A DNA stretch of 64,000 nt from JAJKIV01 sp036274195 (GTDB lineage Bacteria; Gemmatimonadota; Gemmatimonadetes; Gemmatimonadales; Gemmatimonadaceae): assembly GCA_036274195.1 (NCBI GenBank), contig DASUGD010000209.1, forward strand, positions 1 through 64,000, in the 5' to 3' direction. Shown piece by piece: positions 7,479 to 16,312 of this stretch (position 1 is the stretch's first letter; the number at the start of each line of letters is the position of its first letter). The translations under genes and the position numbers were made by a program. The notes below the pieces were generated by a model that did not search any database, was not told the DNA's origin, and was given only the letters and a program-made list of their open reading frames with translations.

Positions 7479-9558
7479 CACCGAGAGCTCGGTCCCCGCG
7501 CTCACGTGGCGGCTCTTCCTCACCGTCGGCGCTGTCGTTGCGACGGTGCTGGTTGCGGCATTGGTGCTGCTCTCCGTGGCTGCCGCTCGCGCGGCGAACG
7601 TGAGTAGCGCCCGCGCGCTGGATCGAACGACGCGGCTGGTCACCGTCCTGCTCGACGGGCGGGAGCACGGGCTCAAGCGCGCCGCCGAAGTGTTCGTGAA
7701 AAATCCGAGCTCGTGGCCGCTGCTGATGGACCATCGCCCCGAGGACATGCTCGACCTGGCGGTCGAGGCGGCCGATCGCGTGGGCGCGAGCTGGGTGCAG
7801 ATCATCGATGAGCGAGGCACTCGGCTCGCGAAGAGTGATGAGCCGACCGCGGCACCGGTGGCTCTGTCGAGCTCGGCCCTCATCTCGGGCGCGCTGGATG
7901 GCACATCGACAACGGGTACCGGCGTCATCGGCGATTCGCTGCTCTTTCAGGCGGTTGCGGTTCCGTTCGTGGTCGCGTCGCGTGTGGCGGGCGTACTCAT
8001 GGCCGCGCAGCTCGTGGACTCTGCGCTCGCGTCGCAGGTGAAGGCGGCGACGGCGAGCGACGTCGTGTTCTACGTGACCGACACCGCCGGCGCTCCGCGA
8101 ATCGCCGCGTCGACGCTCGGGCGGGCTCCGGCACTGGTGGACATGCTTCGGCGCGTCCGCCCGGACACCGCCCGCGGCACGCCTAACGATTCATCGGGCA
8201 GCGCGGCGGCCGGCGTCGCGCCTCACGTGGAGATCGAATTCGGGGGCGAGCACTACGTCGGGCGCGGGGCGGCGCTGCGCTCGGCGGGCGGCGATGTGCT
8301 TGGCGGATTCGTCGCGCTGCGGTCGCGCGAGGCCGAGATGGCGCCGTTCGTCGCGTTGCGGCGATGGATCGTGGTGGCCGGGCTCCTCGGGCTGGCCGTC
8401 GCCTTCGTGCTCGCCTTTCTGACCGCGCGATCCGTCGCCCGGCCCGTGCTGGCCATCGCCCACGCGACCCGCCGCGCCGCGGACGGCGACTATACGGCCG
8501 TGGTGGACGTCGACTCGAACGACGAAGTCGGGGAGCTGGCGAGCGCCGTTCGGATCATGTTGGCGGACCTTCGCGCGAAGGAGGCACTCGTCGCGGTGCT
8601 GCGTACCCCGCGATCTCGAAGACTCCCCGTGGAGACCGGGTCGGGATCGACCGTGGCATCCGGCGTGATCGAGGAGCGGGGAATGGCGACGCCGCCGACG
8701 AGCGACAGCGCCGTCCTCGACGCCCCGGGGACCATCATGGCCGGGCGGCTGCTGGCCAGGCGGTATGCGATCGCCGAGCAGTTAGGCATCGGTGGCAATG
8801 GCGTCGTGTATCGCGCCTTCGACCGCGAGCTCGGTGAGGTAGTGGCGGTGAAGACGGTACGGCCCGACGTCCTCGCCGTGGATCCGACCGCCCTCGAGCG
8901 CCTCAAGAGCGAGATCCGCCTCGCACGCCGGATCTCTCACCGCAATGTCGTTCGCACGCACGATCTCGGCGAATCCGACGGCATGTACTTCATCACGATG
9001 GAGTACGTGACCGGCACGTCGCTGCGCGAGCTCATCGACCGCGGCGATCCGCTGCCGGTGCCGGCGGTGGTGGCGATCGCGAAGCAGCTGTGTCGGGCGC
9101 TGGAGGTGGCGCACGAGCAGGGCGTCATCCATCGCGACATCAAGCCGCAAAACCTGATGGTGCAGCCGGACGGCACGCTGAAGGTGATGGACTTCGGTGT
9201 GGCGCGATTGCGGGAACGGACGCAGCAGCTCACGAGCGCGGGGATGGTGGTGGGGACGCCGGCGTACATGGCGCCAGAGCAGCTCATGGACGACGAGGTG
9301 GACGCACGCGTGGACATCTACGCGACGGGCGTCGTGATGTACGAGTGCCTAACGGGTCATCGCCCGGTGGATGGCAGCTCGCCGCACGTGCTCGTTGCGC
9401 GGATGTTGGGCTCGCCAATACGCCCGCCGCACGAGGTGAATCCGAGCGTGCCGGCGCTGCTGTCGGCCATCGTGATGCGGACGCTGGCGAGGGAAGCGGA
9501 CGCGCGCCCGTCGAGTGCGGGGGAACTGTACGATTTGTTGGCGCAGATAGAAGAGTGA
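7465..9558 (+). CDS. Membrane sensor Ser/Thr protein kinase with HAMP domain
   Basis: A 697-residue transmembrane kinase. There is one TM helix near residues 14-40, a periplasmic sensor region of about 250 residues, and a second TM helix (WIVVAGLLGLAVAFVLAFL). A HAMP domain follows (RPVLAIAHATRRAADGDY), then an Hanks-type kinase from about residue 432. Kinase motifs are complete: glycine loop LGIGGNGVVY, VAVKTV lysine, VIHRDIKPQN, DFG in VMDFGVARL and the APE motif in YMAPEQ. It should phosphorylate Ser/Thr in response to an envelope signal. A HAMP joined to a Ser/Thr kinase rather than a histidine kinase is uncommon. GTG 7465 was chosen because it overlaps the upstream stop; a GTG at 7405 would overlap further. 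The nested copper-site gene is a candidate input partner. Confidence 0.88.
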   Translation: MTGTSTESSVPALTWRLFLTVGAVVATVLVAALVLLSVAAARAANVSSARALDRTTRLVTVLLDGREHGLKRAAEVFVKNPSSWPLLMDHRPEDMLDLAVEAADRVGASWVQIIDERGTRLAKSDEPTAAPVALSSSALISGALDGTSTTGTGVIGDSLLFQAVAVPFVVASRVAGVLMAAQLVDSALASQVKAATASDVVFYVTDTAGAPRIAASTLGRAPALVDMLRRVRPDTARGTPNDSSGSAAAGVAPHVEIEFGGEHYVGRGAALRSAGGDVLGGFVALRSREAEMAPFVALRRWIVVAGLLGLAVAFVLAFLTARSVARPVLAIAHATRRAADGDYTAVVDVDSNDEVGELASAVRIMLADLRAKEALVAVLRTPRSRRLPVETGSGSTVASGVIEERGMATPPTSDSAVLDAPGTIMAGRLLARRYAIAEQLGIGGNGVVYRAFDRELGEVVAVKTVRPDVLAVDPTALERLKSEIRLARRISHRNVVRTHDLGESDGMYFITMEYVTGTSLRELIDRGDPLPVPAVVAIAKQLCRALEVAHEQGVIHRDIKPQNLMVQPDGTLKVMDFGVARLRERTQQLTSAGMVVGTPAYMAPEQLMDDEVDARVDIYATGVVMYECLTGHRPVDGSSPHVLVARMLGSPIRPPHEVNPSVPALLSAIVMRTLAREADARPSSAGELYDLLAQIEE

Positions 9559-9625
9559 CGGGAACGGGGAACGGGGAACCGTGCCTCCGCATGAAGCCCC
9601 TGCTCCCGTTCCCTGTTCCCGTCAC
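9557..9625. terminator. Heptad-word hairpin between convergent genes, GGGAACG type
   Basis: A palindrome built from GGGAACG/GGGAACA words on the left and their complements on the right, around a short core (GTGCCTCCGCATGAAGCCCC). Both convergent genes use the TGA of an identical TGACGGGAAC string as their stop codon, so the arms begin inside the two stop codons. Its position and long stem suggest a bidirectional terminator; there is no T-tract. Confidence 0.75.
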
Positions 9626-10320
9626 ACGCCAAGGTGCTTCACAGCCTCCGGCGGGCACCCGTCCCACTTCGCCTGCGGGACGTTGCCGGTGTAGCGAAGG
9701 TCCTGCACGCCCATCTTGCTCGAGAAGAAGCCGGCGGCCGTCAGGTCGCGCATGCGGTTGAAGAACGCCACACCGTGACTGTGCTCGGGCTTCGCCTTCT
9801 CCGGCCAGGCGATGTCATCGAGCACCTGGCGGCGCTGGGCGTCGCTCGAGGTGAGAAAGGTCTTGCCCGTGCCGAAACGATTCGCGCACTCCCGGTCGAG
9901 CCACGCCAGCCCGCCTCGCATGTTCACCTGGGCGGGTGTTGGCGCCACGTAGAATCGGCGTGTCGGATTGGGCGGGCCTGGTGGCGGTGTCTGATCGGCC
10001 AGCACGAAGTCGATGTACTGCGGAGCCCCGGCGTCGCTGGCCGATCCCGAGCGCCCATCGCGGGGGATGATGTAGTCCGCGAGCACGCGAACGGTCCGGT
10101 ACTCGTGCGGCGTGAAGAACTTCGGCGTGTACGCCGTGCCCTGCATCTCCGCGAGGACCGCCGATTCCGCCGCCTCACGCGCGCGAAGCAGATGCTCCTC
10201 GCTCGTCTCGAACGTGCCTAACACGGGTACCGCGGCCGCCGCGGCCATGGCTTTCAGCGCAGAACGCCGATCGACACCGGAGCCACTGTTCCCGGTTCCC
10301 TGTTCCCGGTTCCCGCTCAT
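9622..10320 (-). CDS. Gluconate 2-dehydrogenase subunit 3-like protein (Tat-exported)
   Basis: A 232-residue small subunit of a membrane or periplasmic sugar dehydrogenase. It carries a twin-arginine-type leader (VDRRSALKAMAAAAAVPVLG) and a gluconate dehydrogenase subunit 3 domain (TPHEYRTVRVLADYIIPRD). In this family the subunit is needed for export and function of the FAD-bearing large subunit. Its ATG overlaps the upstream GMC gene's TGA (ATGA), so the two are translationally coupled. The first codons, giving GNREQGTGNSG, are heptad repeat DNA of the GGGAACC/GGGAACA type. This means that either the repeat has been recruited into the leader or the true start is further in. Confidence 0.87.
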   Translation of the reverse strand: MSGNREQGTGNSGSGVDRRSALKAMAAAAAVPVLGTFETSEEHLLRAREAAESAVLAEMQGTAYTPKFFTPHEYRTVRVLADYIIPRDGRSGSASDAGAPQYIDFVLADQTPPPGPPNPTRRFYVAPTPAQVNMRGGLAWLDRECANRFGTGKTFLTSSDAQRRQVLDDIAWPEKAKPEHSHGVAFFNRMRDLTAAGFFSSKMGVQDLRYTGNVPQAKWDGCPPEAVKHLGV

Positions 10321-12011
10321 AGGGCCCCCGCTTTCCGTTGCTGGGCAATAAAATCGCTCGTACGCATGGACAACGCGAGAATGGTCCAGGTGGGATTCTT
10401 GTCCGCCTGCGACACGAACGGCGCGCCGTCGGCGATGAACAGGTTCTTCACGTCGTGCGCCTGGCAGTTGGCGTTGACGACCGAGGTCGTCGGGTCCTTG
10501 CCCATTCGGGCGCCGCCCAGCTCGTGGATGATCGAGCCGCCGTTCGCGATCCCGTAGCCCTCTTCCTTCGTCGGCATGGGCGAGAACACCTGCCCGCCCA
10601 TCTCGGCGATGATGGCGCGGAAGGTCTCCTGCATGTGCTTCACCTGGTTGTACTCGTGATCGGTCCACTTCCAGTGGAAGCGCAGCACCGGGATGCCGTA
10701 CTGGTCGACGACGGTGGGGTCGATCTCGCAGTAGCAGTCATCGTTCGGGATCTGCTCGCCGCGGCCGCTGAATCCGATCGAGGCGCCGTAGTACCGGCGA
10801 TAGTCCTCCTTGAGCGATGCGCCGTACCCGCCACCGCCCGGGTAGCGGTGAATGCCGCCCATGAAGCCGGCGCTCGGCACGCCACGCCCGCCATACGTCT
10901 CGATGTGATAGCCGCGCGGGAAGTCGAGCTTCGAGTTGTCGAGCCACCACGGCATGTAGATGTGCATCCCGCCCACGCCGTCCTCGTTATGCGGGGGCAT
11001 GTCCGCCATCTTCGGGATGAACCCGGACACGTCGGTGCCCGTGGTGTCGGTGAGGTACTTGCCGACCGTGCCACTCGAGTTCGCGAGCCCGTTCGGGAAC
11101 TGCGACGACGTGGAGTTGAGCAGGAGTCTCGCGGTCTCGCACGCGCTCGCCGCGAGCACGACGATCCGGGCGGCGATGTGCCGGTCGGCGCCGGTCTTCT
11201 TGTCGATGTAGCTCACCCCGTTCGCGAGGCCGTCCTTCCCGACGGTCACCTCGCGGGCCATCGCGTCGGTGATCAGCGTCAGCCGGCCGGTTTTCTGCGC
11301 CGGCGGAATGAGCACGTTCGTCGAGGAGAAGTTGGACGCCGTCATGCAGCCGCGGTTGCACTGGCCGCAATAGTGGCACGGTGCCCGGCCGTTGTGCGGT
11401 TTCGTGATGATCGAGAGCCGCGACGGGATGACCGTGATGCCCAGCTTCCTGGCCGCCTTCGTCGCGAGCAGCTCGTAGCAGCGCGGGGTCGGCGGCGGGT
11501 GGAAGATACCGTCCGGCTCGTTAGGCAGGTTCTCGACGCTGCCGAAGATGCCGATCAGCTTGTCCACCTCGTCGTACCACGGCTTCACGTCGTCGTACGT
11601 GATAGGCCAGTCGTCGCCCAGCCCGTCGCGGCTCTTGCGATTGAAGTCGTGCGGGCCGAAGCGGAGCGAGATGCGCCCCCAGTGGTTCGTGCGGCCGCCG
11701 AGCATACGGGCGCGCCACCAGTCGAACTTCGTGCCGGGGGCGGTGGTATACGGCTCGCCGTCGATCTGCCAGCCGCCGATGCAGCCGTCGAACTCACCGA
11801 ACGGGCGCTCGCGTGTGGAGGCGCCGCGCCGCGGTGAGTCGTACGGCCACTTGAGCATCGCGCCGTCCTTCACCGGATCCCACATCTGGCCGGCCTCGAG
11901 CAGCGCGACACGAGCGCCGGCCTTCGTGAGGGTGTAGGCGGCCATGCCGCCGCCGGCGCCCGACCCGACTACACAAACATCGTACGTATTCGAACGAGAC
12001 TGACTCTGCAT
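10317..12011 (-). CDS. GMC-family FAD oxidoreductase (sugar dehydrogenase large subunit)
   Basis: A 564-residue GMC oxidoreductase. The FAD Rossmann motif VVGSGAGGGMAAY is at about residues 14-26, and a substrate-domain HELGGARMG lies near 500, as in gluconate 2-dehydrogenase and glucoside 3-dehydrogenase large subunits. A Cys-rich segment, CHYCGQCNRGC near residue 215, is shared with glucoside 3-dehydrogenase-type enzymes and may hold a metal cluster. It pairs with the subunit-3-like gene through an ATGA overlap. It most likely oxidises a sugar or glycoside hydroxyl in the periplasm and passes electrons to a carrier. The exact substrate cannot be read from sequence. Confidence 0.9.
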   Translation of the reverse strand: MQSQSRSNTYDVCVVGSGAGGGMAAYTLTKAGARVALLEAGQMWDPVKDGAMLKWPYDSPRRGASTRERPFGEFDGCIGGWQIDGEPYTTAPGTKFDWWRARMLGGRTNHWGRISLRFGPHDFNRKSRDGLGDDWPITYDDVKPWYDEVDKLIGIFGSVENLPNEPDGIFHPPPTPRCYELLATKAARKLGITVIPSRLSIITKPHNGRAPCHYCGQCNRGCMTASNFSSTNVLIPPAQKTGRLTLITDAMAREVTVGKDGLANGVSYIDKKTGADRHIAARIVVLAASACETARLLLNSTSSQFPNGLANSSGTVGKYLTDTTGTDVSGFIPKMADMPPHNEDGVGGMHIYMPWWLDNSKLDFPRGYHIETYGGRGVPSAGFMGGIHRYPGGGGYGASLKEDYRRYYGASIGFSGRGEQIPNDDCYCEIDPTVVDQYGIPVLRFHWKWTDHEYNQVKHMQETFRAIIAEMGGQVFSPMPTKEEGYGIANGGSIIHELGGARMGKDPTTSVVNANCQAHDVKNLFIADGAPFVSQADKNPTWTILALSMRTSDFIAQQRKAGAL

Positions 12012-12117
12012 TCCCGGTCTCCTTGTCGCACGAACAGAGCGGTGTGGACCGGGTCAATTCTATCCGGTACCGCCGGTTCGCGCGAACCGGGAGAGCGGGT
12101 GTCGTCAATATCAGCCG

Positions 12118-12804
12118 CTACTTCTTCGTGGTGTCAGTGTTCGATGCCTTGTCCTTGGCGGCCTTCAGCGCGTTGTCCTTGATGTCCTGCGCCTTCGTTA
12201 GGTGCTCCTGCACCTTGCCGGTGGCCTTCTCGAGCGCGGCACGGAGATCCGGATCCGTGGTGTTCTTGCTCGCATCCTGCAGCTTGTCGAGGACGTCCTT
12301 GTGGGCCTTGATCTGGTTGTCGATGTAGGCCTCGTCCCAATCCAGACCGGCCTTCTTGTCGGTGAGATCCTTGACCTCGTCTGACACGTCTTTCATGACG
12401 TCCCGGACGTCGTCATCGGCCGTATCCGGAGTCACCTTGAGCTTCGTCGCGAGGGTCTTGCCGTCGCTCAGCATCGTGCGATGGTCGGCTACCATCTGGC
12501 GCGCGAACGCCTTCACCGCCGGCGTCGTCGCTTTCCGCTCGGCCAGCTCGCCTTCCCGAATCTCGCCGTTGTTTGCCGCACGTGCGAAGCCGAGGATGGA
12601 TGCGCTCGTCCATCCGCCCCGCTTGGCGAGACTCCCGGCCGCGGAGTCCACTCGGCGCGCGGCCGTGTCTGTTGCCGCGGCCACATTCGCCACGGCCGTA
12701 TCGGTGCGTGCCGCTATCGTGTCGCCCGCGTTGCCCTCACGCGTCTTGCATGCCCCCAACGCGAGCACCGCCAATGCGCCGCTCACTGTCGCCTGGATCC
12801 TCAT
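12118..12804 (-). CDS. DUF4142 lipoprotein
   Basis: A 228-residue lipoprotein whose leader ends in the lipobox LALGAC. An Ala/Thr/Asp-rich linker follows, then a helical DUF4142 domain (SILGFARAANNGEIREGELA through the DEAYIDNQIKAHKDVLDKL helix), which is a ferritin-like four-helix fold found in many envelope proteins without a firm function. The C-terminal tail is Lys/Asp-rich. The start at 12804 is supported by GGAGG a few bases upstream. A much longer reading frame to 13377 is an artefact of GC-rich sequence overlapping the divergent SDR gene. Confidence 0.88.
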   Translation of the reverse strand: MRIQATVSGALAVLALGACKTREGNAGDTIAARTDTAVANVAAATDTAARRVDSAAGSLAKRGGWTSASILGFARAANNGEIREGELAERKATTPAVKAFARQMVADHRTMLSDGKTLATKLKVTPDTADDDVRDVMKDVSDEVKDLTDKKAGLDWDEAYIDNQIKAHKDVLDKLQDASKNTTDPDLRAALEKATGKVQEHLTKAQDIKDNALKAAKDKASNTDTTKK

Positions 12805-12919
12805 GAAGCCTCCGGTTTGCGTGGGCCGCGCGAGCTCCCGCTCGCCGGCATGCTGGCGGGGTGCAAGAGGCGTTCTTGCGACTCGTGTCGGGGCCGGTGG
12901 CACGTCGGCGGCGTCGCGG

Positions 12920-12948
12920 TTGATAATAAACGGCCATTCATTTATGCT
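12920..12948 (+). promoter_or_regulatory. Sigma-70-like promoter for the SDR gene
   Basis: TTGATA (12920-12925) and TATGCT (12943-12948) are separated by 17 bases in an AT-rich island between the divergent DUF4142 and SDR genes. They lie about 30 bases before the SDR start. This is a match to consensus only. Confidence 0.5.
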
Positions 12949-12975
12949 GCGCTCCTTCCGAATTGGGGGCAGGAC

Positions 12976-13932
12976 TTGGGCGGGCTCGAGAATCGAGTCG
13001 CGCTGGTCGCGGGCGCGACGCGCGGGGCGGGGCGCGGGATAGCCATCGCGCTGGGCGAGCAGGGTGCGACGGTGTATTGCAGTGGCCGGTCGATTCGCGG
13101 CCAGCTGGCGAGTGGCGCCGAGCGACCGGAGACCATCGACGAGACGGCCGAGCTCGTGAGCGCAGCCGGTGGACGGGGAATCCCCGTGCGCTGCGATCAC
13201 ACGGTCGATGAGGACGTGCGAGCGCTCGTGGATCGCATACGGCGCGACCACGGGCAGCTCGATGTGCTCATCAACGACGTCTGGGGCGGTGACGCGCTCA
13301 CCGAGTTCGGCAAGACGTTCTGGCAGGTGAACGTCGCCAACGGCCGACGCATGATCGACCAGGCCATCTGGTCGCACATCCTAACGAGTCATCATGCGGT
13401 GCCGCTCATGTTCGATCGTGGCGATCGCGGCACCGGGCTCGTCGTCGAGATCACGGACGGCGATTTCTACGGGTACCGCGGCAACATCTTCTACGACATC
13501 GTGAAGTCGACCGTCATTCGGCTCGCGTTCATTCAGGCGCGGGAGCTGCGCAAGCAGGATATCGCGGCGGTCGCGGTGACGCCCGGCTTCCTGCGGTCGG
13601 AGTTCATGCTCGAGCATTTCGGCGTCACGGCGGACACGTGGCGCGATGGGGCGAAGAAGGACCCGAACTTCATCGCGTCGGAGTCGCCGCTCTTCGTTGG
13701 ACGCGGGATCGCCGCGCTGGCGGCGGACCCAGGCGTGAAGGCGAAGGCCGGCAAGGTGTTCGCGTCGTGGACGCTCGCGAACGAGTACCGCTTCACCGAC
13801 GCCGACGGGTCGCGCCCCGATTGGGGTGCGCACTTCGCGCAGGCGTACGGTGCGCGCTACCGAACGTTCGACGACGACATGTACGCGGCATTCGACGGGC
13901 CGGGTGAGGTCTTGTTCGCGGACTGGCCCTGA
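12976..13932 (+). CDS. Short-chain dehydrogenase/reductase (SDR)
   Basis: A 318-residue NAD(P)-dependent SDR. The cofactor loop is AGATRGAGRGIA near residue 12, and an Arg in SGRS at the end of the second strand hints at NADP. The catalytic pair is YDIVK (Tyr and Lys). INDVWGG replaces the usual NNAG. The protein is longer than a typical SDR because of a C-terminal extension rich in aromatic residues. The start is taken as TTG 12976, which gives a normal SDR N-terminus; no ATG lies in frame close by. It is followed after a few bases by the zinc alcohol dehydrogenase, so the two are probably co-transcribed. The substrate is unknown. Confidence 0.83.
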   Translation: MGGLENRVALVAGATRGAGRGIAIALGEQGATVYCSGRSIRGQLASGAERPETIDETAELVSAAGGRGIPVRCDHTVDEDVRALVDRIRRDHGQLDVLINDVWGGDALTEFGKTFWQVNVANGRRMIDQAIWSHILTSHHAVPLMFDRGDRGTGLVVEITDGDFYGYRGNIFYDIVKSTVIRLAFIQARELRKQDIAAVAVTPGFLRSEFMLEHFGVTADTWRDGAKKDPNFIASESPLFVGRGIAALAADPGVKAKAGKVFASWTLANEYRFTDADGSRPDWGAHFAQAYGARYRTFDDDMYAAFDGPGEVLFADWP

Positions 13933-13957
13933 CATGCCGGGAGGGGCAACGTCACGC

Positions 13958-14986
13958 ATGCGGGCGATGCTCCTCCGCGAGCCGTCGCGAATGGCCGAGG
14001 GCGTCTCGCCCCTCCATGCTGATGACGTCGCCGTCCCGGTCCCGGGTCGTGCGGATCTGCTCGTGCACGTTTCCGTCTGTGGCGTGTGTCGGACGGATCT
14101 GGACATCGTCGAGGGGCGCCTAACGGCGCCCCGATACCCGGTCATCCCGGGCCATCAGGTTGTCGGACGCGTTGCCGGCGTCGGCGATGAAGTCGGTAAT
14201 TTCCACATCGGCGACCGCGTCGGCGTCGCGTGGATTCACTCGGCGTGTGGGCGGTGCGCCTGGTGTCGCAGCGGACGCGAGAACCTTTGCCCATACTTTC
14301 GCTCCACCGGCTGCGACGAGGACGGCGGCTACGCGGAATACGTCGTGGTGCCAGCGGCCTTCGCGCACGTCATCCCGGCGGAGTTGCCTGACGCCAGCGC
14401 CGCACCGCTCTTGTGCGCCGGGGCGATCGGCCTGCGATCCCTGCGCCTCACCGGGCTCGTCGATGGCCAGCCGCTCGGCCTCACCGGCTTTGGTGCGTCG
14501 GCGCATCTCGTGCTGCAGCTCGCGCGACGTCGCTTCCCGGCGTCGCCGGTATACGTCTTCGCGCGGAATGCTCGCGAACGCGATTTCGCGCGCGAGCTCG
14601 GCGCCGCGTGGGCGGGCGACACGTCCGAGGAGCCGCCTGCGCGCATGGCGGCGATCATCGACACGACGCCGGCGTGGAAGCCGGTCGTGAGCGCCCTGGA
14701 GCGGCTTCTGCCCGGTGGGCGCCTCGTCATCAACGCGATCCGAAAGTCCCGCGCGGATCAGAGCGAGCTCGAGTCTCTGGATTACGCGAAGCACCTCTGG
14801 ATGGAGCGCGAGATCAAGAGCGTGGCGAACGTTACGCGCGCTGATGTGCGGGATCTGCTCGCCGAGGCGGCGTCGATGCAGTTGAGGCCATCGGTGGAAG
14901 AGATGCCTCTCTCGGCGGCGAACGCGGCGCTCGGACGAGTGGCGCGAGGGGAAGGAGTACGCGGCGCGCTCGTGCTCCGGGTCTAG
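13958..14986 (+). CDS. Zinc-dependent alcohol dehydrogenase
   Basis: A 342-residue medium-chain dehydrogenase. Catalytic zinc ligands are in VCGVCRTDLD and PGHQVVG, and the structural zinc site is CGRCAWCRSGRENLC. A Rossmann segment follows, but its usual glycine motif is altered to LTGFGASAHL. Most relatives oxidise or reduce short alcohols and aldehydes with NAD(P). ATG 13958 (MRAMLLREPSRM) was preferred because it aligns with the family's start and is preceded by GGGAGGGGC; ATG 13934 is an alternative. It lies directly downstream of the SDR gene. Confidence 0.87.
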   Translation: MRAMLLREPSRMAEGVSPLHADDVAVPVPGRADLLVHVSVCGVCRTDLDIVEGRLTAPRYPVIPGHQVVGRVAGVGDEVGNFHIGDRVGVAWIHSACGRCAWCRSGRENLCPYFRSTGCDEDGGYAEYVVVPAAFAHVIPAELPDASAAPLLCAGAIGLRSLRLTGLVDGQPLGLTGFGASAHLVLQLARRRFPASPVYVFARNARERDFARELGAAWAGDTSEEPPARMAAIIDTTPAWKPVVSALERLLPGGRLVINAIRKSRADQSELESLDYAKHLWMEREIKSVANVTRADVRDLLAEAASMQLRPSVEEMPLSAANAALGRVARGEGVRGALVLRV

Positions 14987-14991
14987 CGGGC

Positions 14992-15181
14992 TGTGTGCGA
15001 CTGCTGCGTGCTGCGAGCTGCTGCTATTCCGGCCCGGCTGTCATTCCGAGCGCGGGTGCCCGAGAAGCGGGCAGGTCAGGAATCGCGATCGTCCCTTTAG
15101 AGGGGCCGGCCCCTCGGTCGGGACGACGGCGATTCCTCGCCTTCGCGCCTGCGGCGCTCCGCTCGGAATGACATCGCTAGG
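14992..15181. repeat. Mosaic intergenic repeat with REP-like palindromes
   Basis: A gap filled with modules shared with other gaps: CTGCTGCGTGCTGCGAGCTG words as at 4601, a CATTCCGAGCGC element, GGCGATTCCTCGCC and a CGCTCGGAATGAC end. Inside it is a short perfect hairpin, AGGGGCCGGCCCCT. The same GGCGATTCCTCGCC...GGAATGAC unit occurs near 24270, 50195 and (inverted) 63625. Confidence 0.8.
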
Positions 15182-15225
15182 CGTGCGGCGCTGCGCTCGG
15201 ACTCACACCCGCCGCTTGCCGCCTG

Positions 15226-15621
15226 TTATTCGCCCGGCAACACCACCAACATCTTCTGGTCGACGGGCAGCCGAACCACCAGACGGTCGCCGGGGTGAAT
15301 CGGAATCGGGCCGCTCGACGGTCTGATCGAACGAGCCAGCAGCCGCGCGACGACGTTCACGTTCTCGCCCCGCGTAGAGATCTCGGGCGGTACGGTCAAC
15401 GTGTCGGTGCGGCCTGCCGCGACCGTCCCAATGCGAATGGGCTGGTTCCCGGAGAGCACGGCGTACACGTCGGCCTGATCCAGGGACTCGTTGGTGAAAT
15501 AGAGGTACGCCGGCGGGGGCCCCTGACCCTTGTGGAATGGCCCGCACGCGGCGGCGCCGGCTGCGGCGGCCGCGAATAGCATCAGGCGAACCCGATTCGG
15601 GAGTGAGCGATTGCGTGTCAT
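15226..15621 (-). CDS. Hypothetical lipoprotein
   Basis: A 131-residue predicted lipoprotein. The leader has Arg residues, a hydrophobic core and the lipobox GAAAC. The mature part is a small beta-rich domain (YLYFTNESLDQADVYAVL, then TVAAGRTDTLTVPPEI). It resembles small secreted domains that fold like immunoglobulins, but I do not recognise a named family. It lies just downstream of the hydrolase gene on the same strand with a 7-base gap, so the two are likely co-transcribed. Confidence 0.75.
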   Translation of the reverse strand: MTRNRSLPNRVRLMLFAAAAAGAAACGPFHKGQGPPPAYLYFTNESLDQADVYAVLSGNQPIRIGTVAAGRTDTLTVPPEISTRGENVNVVARLLARSIRPSSGPIPIHPGDRLVVRLPVDQKMLVVLPGE

Positions 15622-15628
15622 AAGTGCC

Positions 15629-16312
15629 TCATGAGCCGCGAAGGTGGCGGACGAACCAGTCTTTCGAGAGCCGCGCCACCTCCTCCAGCGTTCCCGGTTC
15701 CTCGAACAGGTGTGTCGCGCGTCGAACGATCACGAGCTCCACGGGCGCCGTCATCCGCGCCCTCGCGCGCTCGTTCAACTCGATGACCGGCTCGTCGCGC
15801 GAGCCAACGATCAACAGCGTCGGCGCCGTCACGTTAGGCAGCGCCGCCCCGGCCAGGTCGGGGCGGCCGCCTCGTGATACTACCCCTCTCACACGGGTGG
15901 GTTCGCGCGCTGCCGCAACGAGCGCCGCGCCCGCGCCGGTGCTCGCGCCGAAGAGCCCGAGCGGCAGCGCGCGCGTGGCGCTCTCCGACGACAGCCAGCG
16001 CATGGCGGCCAGCAGTCGCTCCGCCAGGAGCTCGATGTCGAACCGCAGCTCACGCGTTCGGTCATCGATGGCTTCTTCCGCCGGCGTCAGCAGGTCGAGC
16101 AGCAGCGTTCCAAACCCGGCGTAGCGCAGCTCCTCCGCGACATAGCGATTGCGCGGGCTGTGACGGCTACTGCCGCTGCCGTGCGCGAACAGGATGATCC
16201 CGGCGGCGTTGTCGGGAACCGCGAGGTTTCCGTCGAGCGTCACCGACCCGGCTGGAACGGTGACGCCCGTCTCGCGAGCGGTCAGTGTTCGTGGCGTCGC
16301 CGGGTTTCCCAT
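15629..16312 (-). CDS. Alpha/beta hydrolase, dienelactone hydrolase family-like
   Basis: A 227-residue alpha/beta hydrolase. The oxyanion strand is IILFAHGSGSSRHSPRN, the nucleophile elbow is GLFGASTGAGAA (Ser), the Asp is in VGSRDEPV and the catalytic His is in RATHLFEEPG. The N-terminal strand TVTLDGNLAVP is typical of small cytosolic hydrolases sometimes found fused or next to phosphoribosyltransferases. The substrate is unknown. Its first 31 bases overlap the end of the upstream small basic protein gene. Confidence 0.83.
   Translation of the reverse strand: MGNPATPRTLTARETGVTVPAGSVTLDGNLAVPDNAAGIILFAHGSGSSRHSPRNRYVAEELRYAGFGTLLLDLLTPAEEAIDDRTRELRFDIELLAERLLAAMRWLSSESATRALPLGLFGASTGAGAALVAAAREPTRVRGVVSRGGRPDLAGAALPNVTAPTLLIVGSRDEPVIELNERARARMTAPVELVIVRRATHLFEEPGTLEEVARLSKDWFVRHLRGS

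Noticed and set aside
10338..11837. A 499-codon plus-strand open frame opposite the GMC gene
   Set aside because: It is antisense to a gene with clear FAD motifs; long antisense frames are common in GC-rich DNA and its product has no recognisable domain.
12118..13377. A 419-residue version of the DUF4142 protein
   Set aside because: The extension overlaps the SDR gene and lacks domain similarity; the lipoprotein leader begins at 12804.
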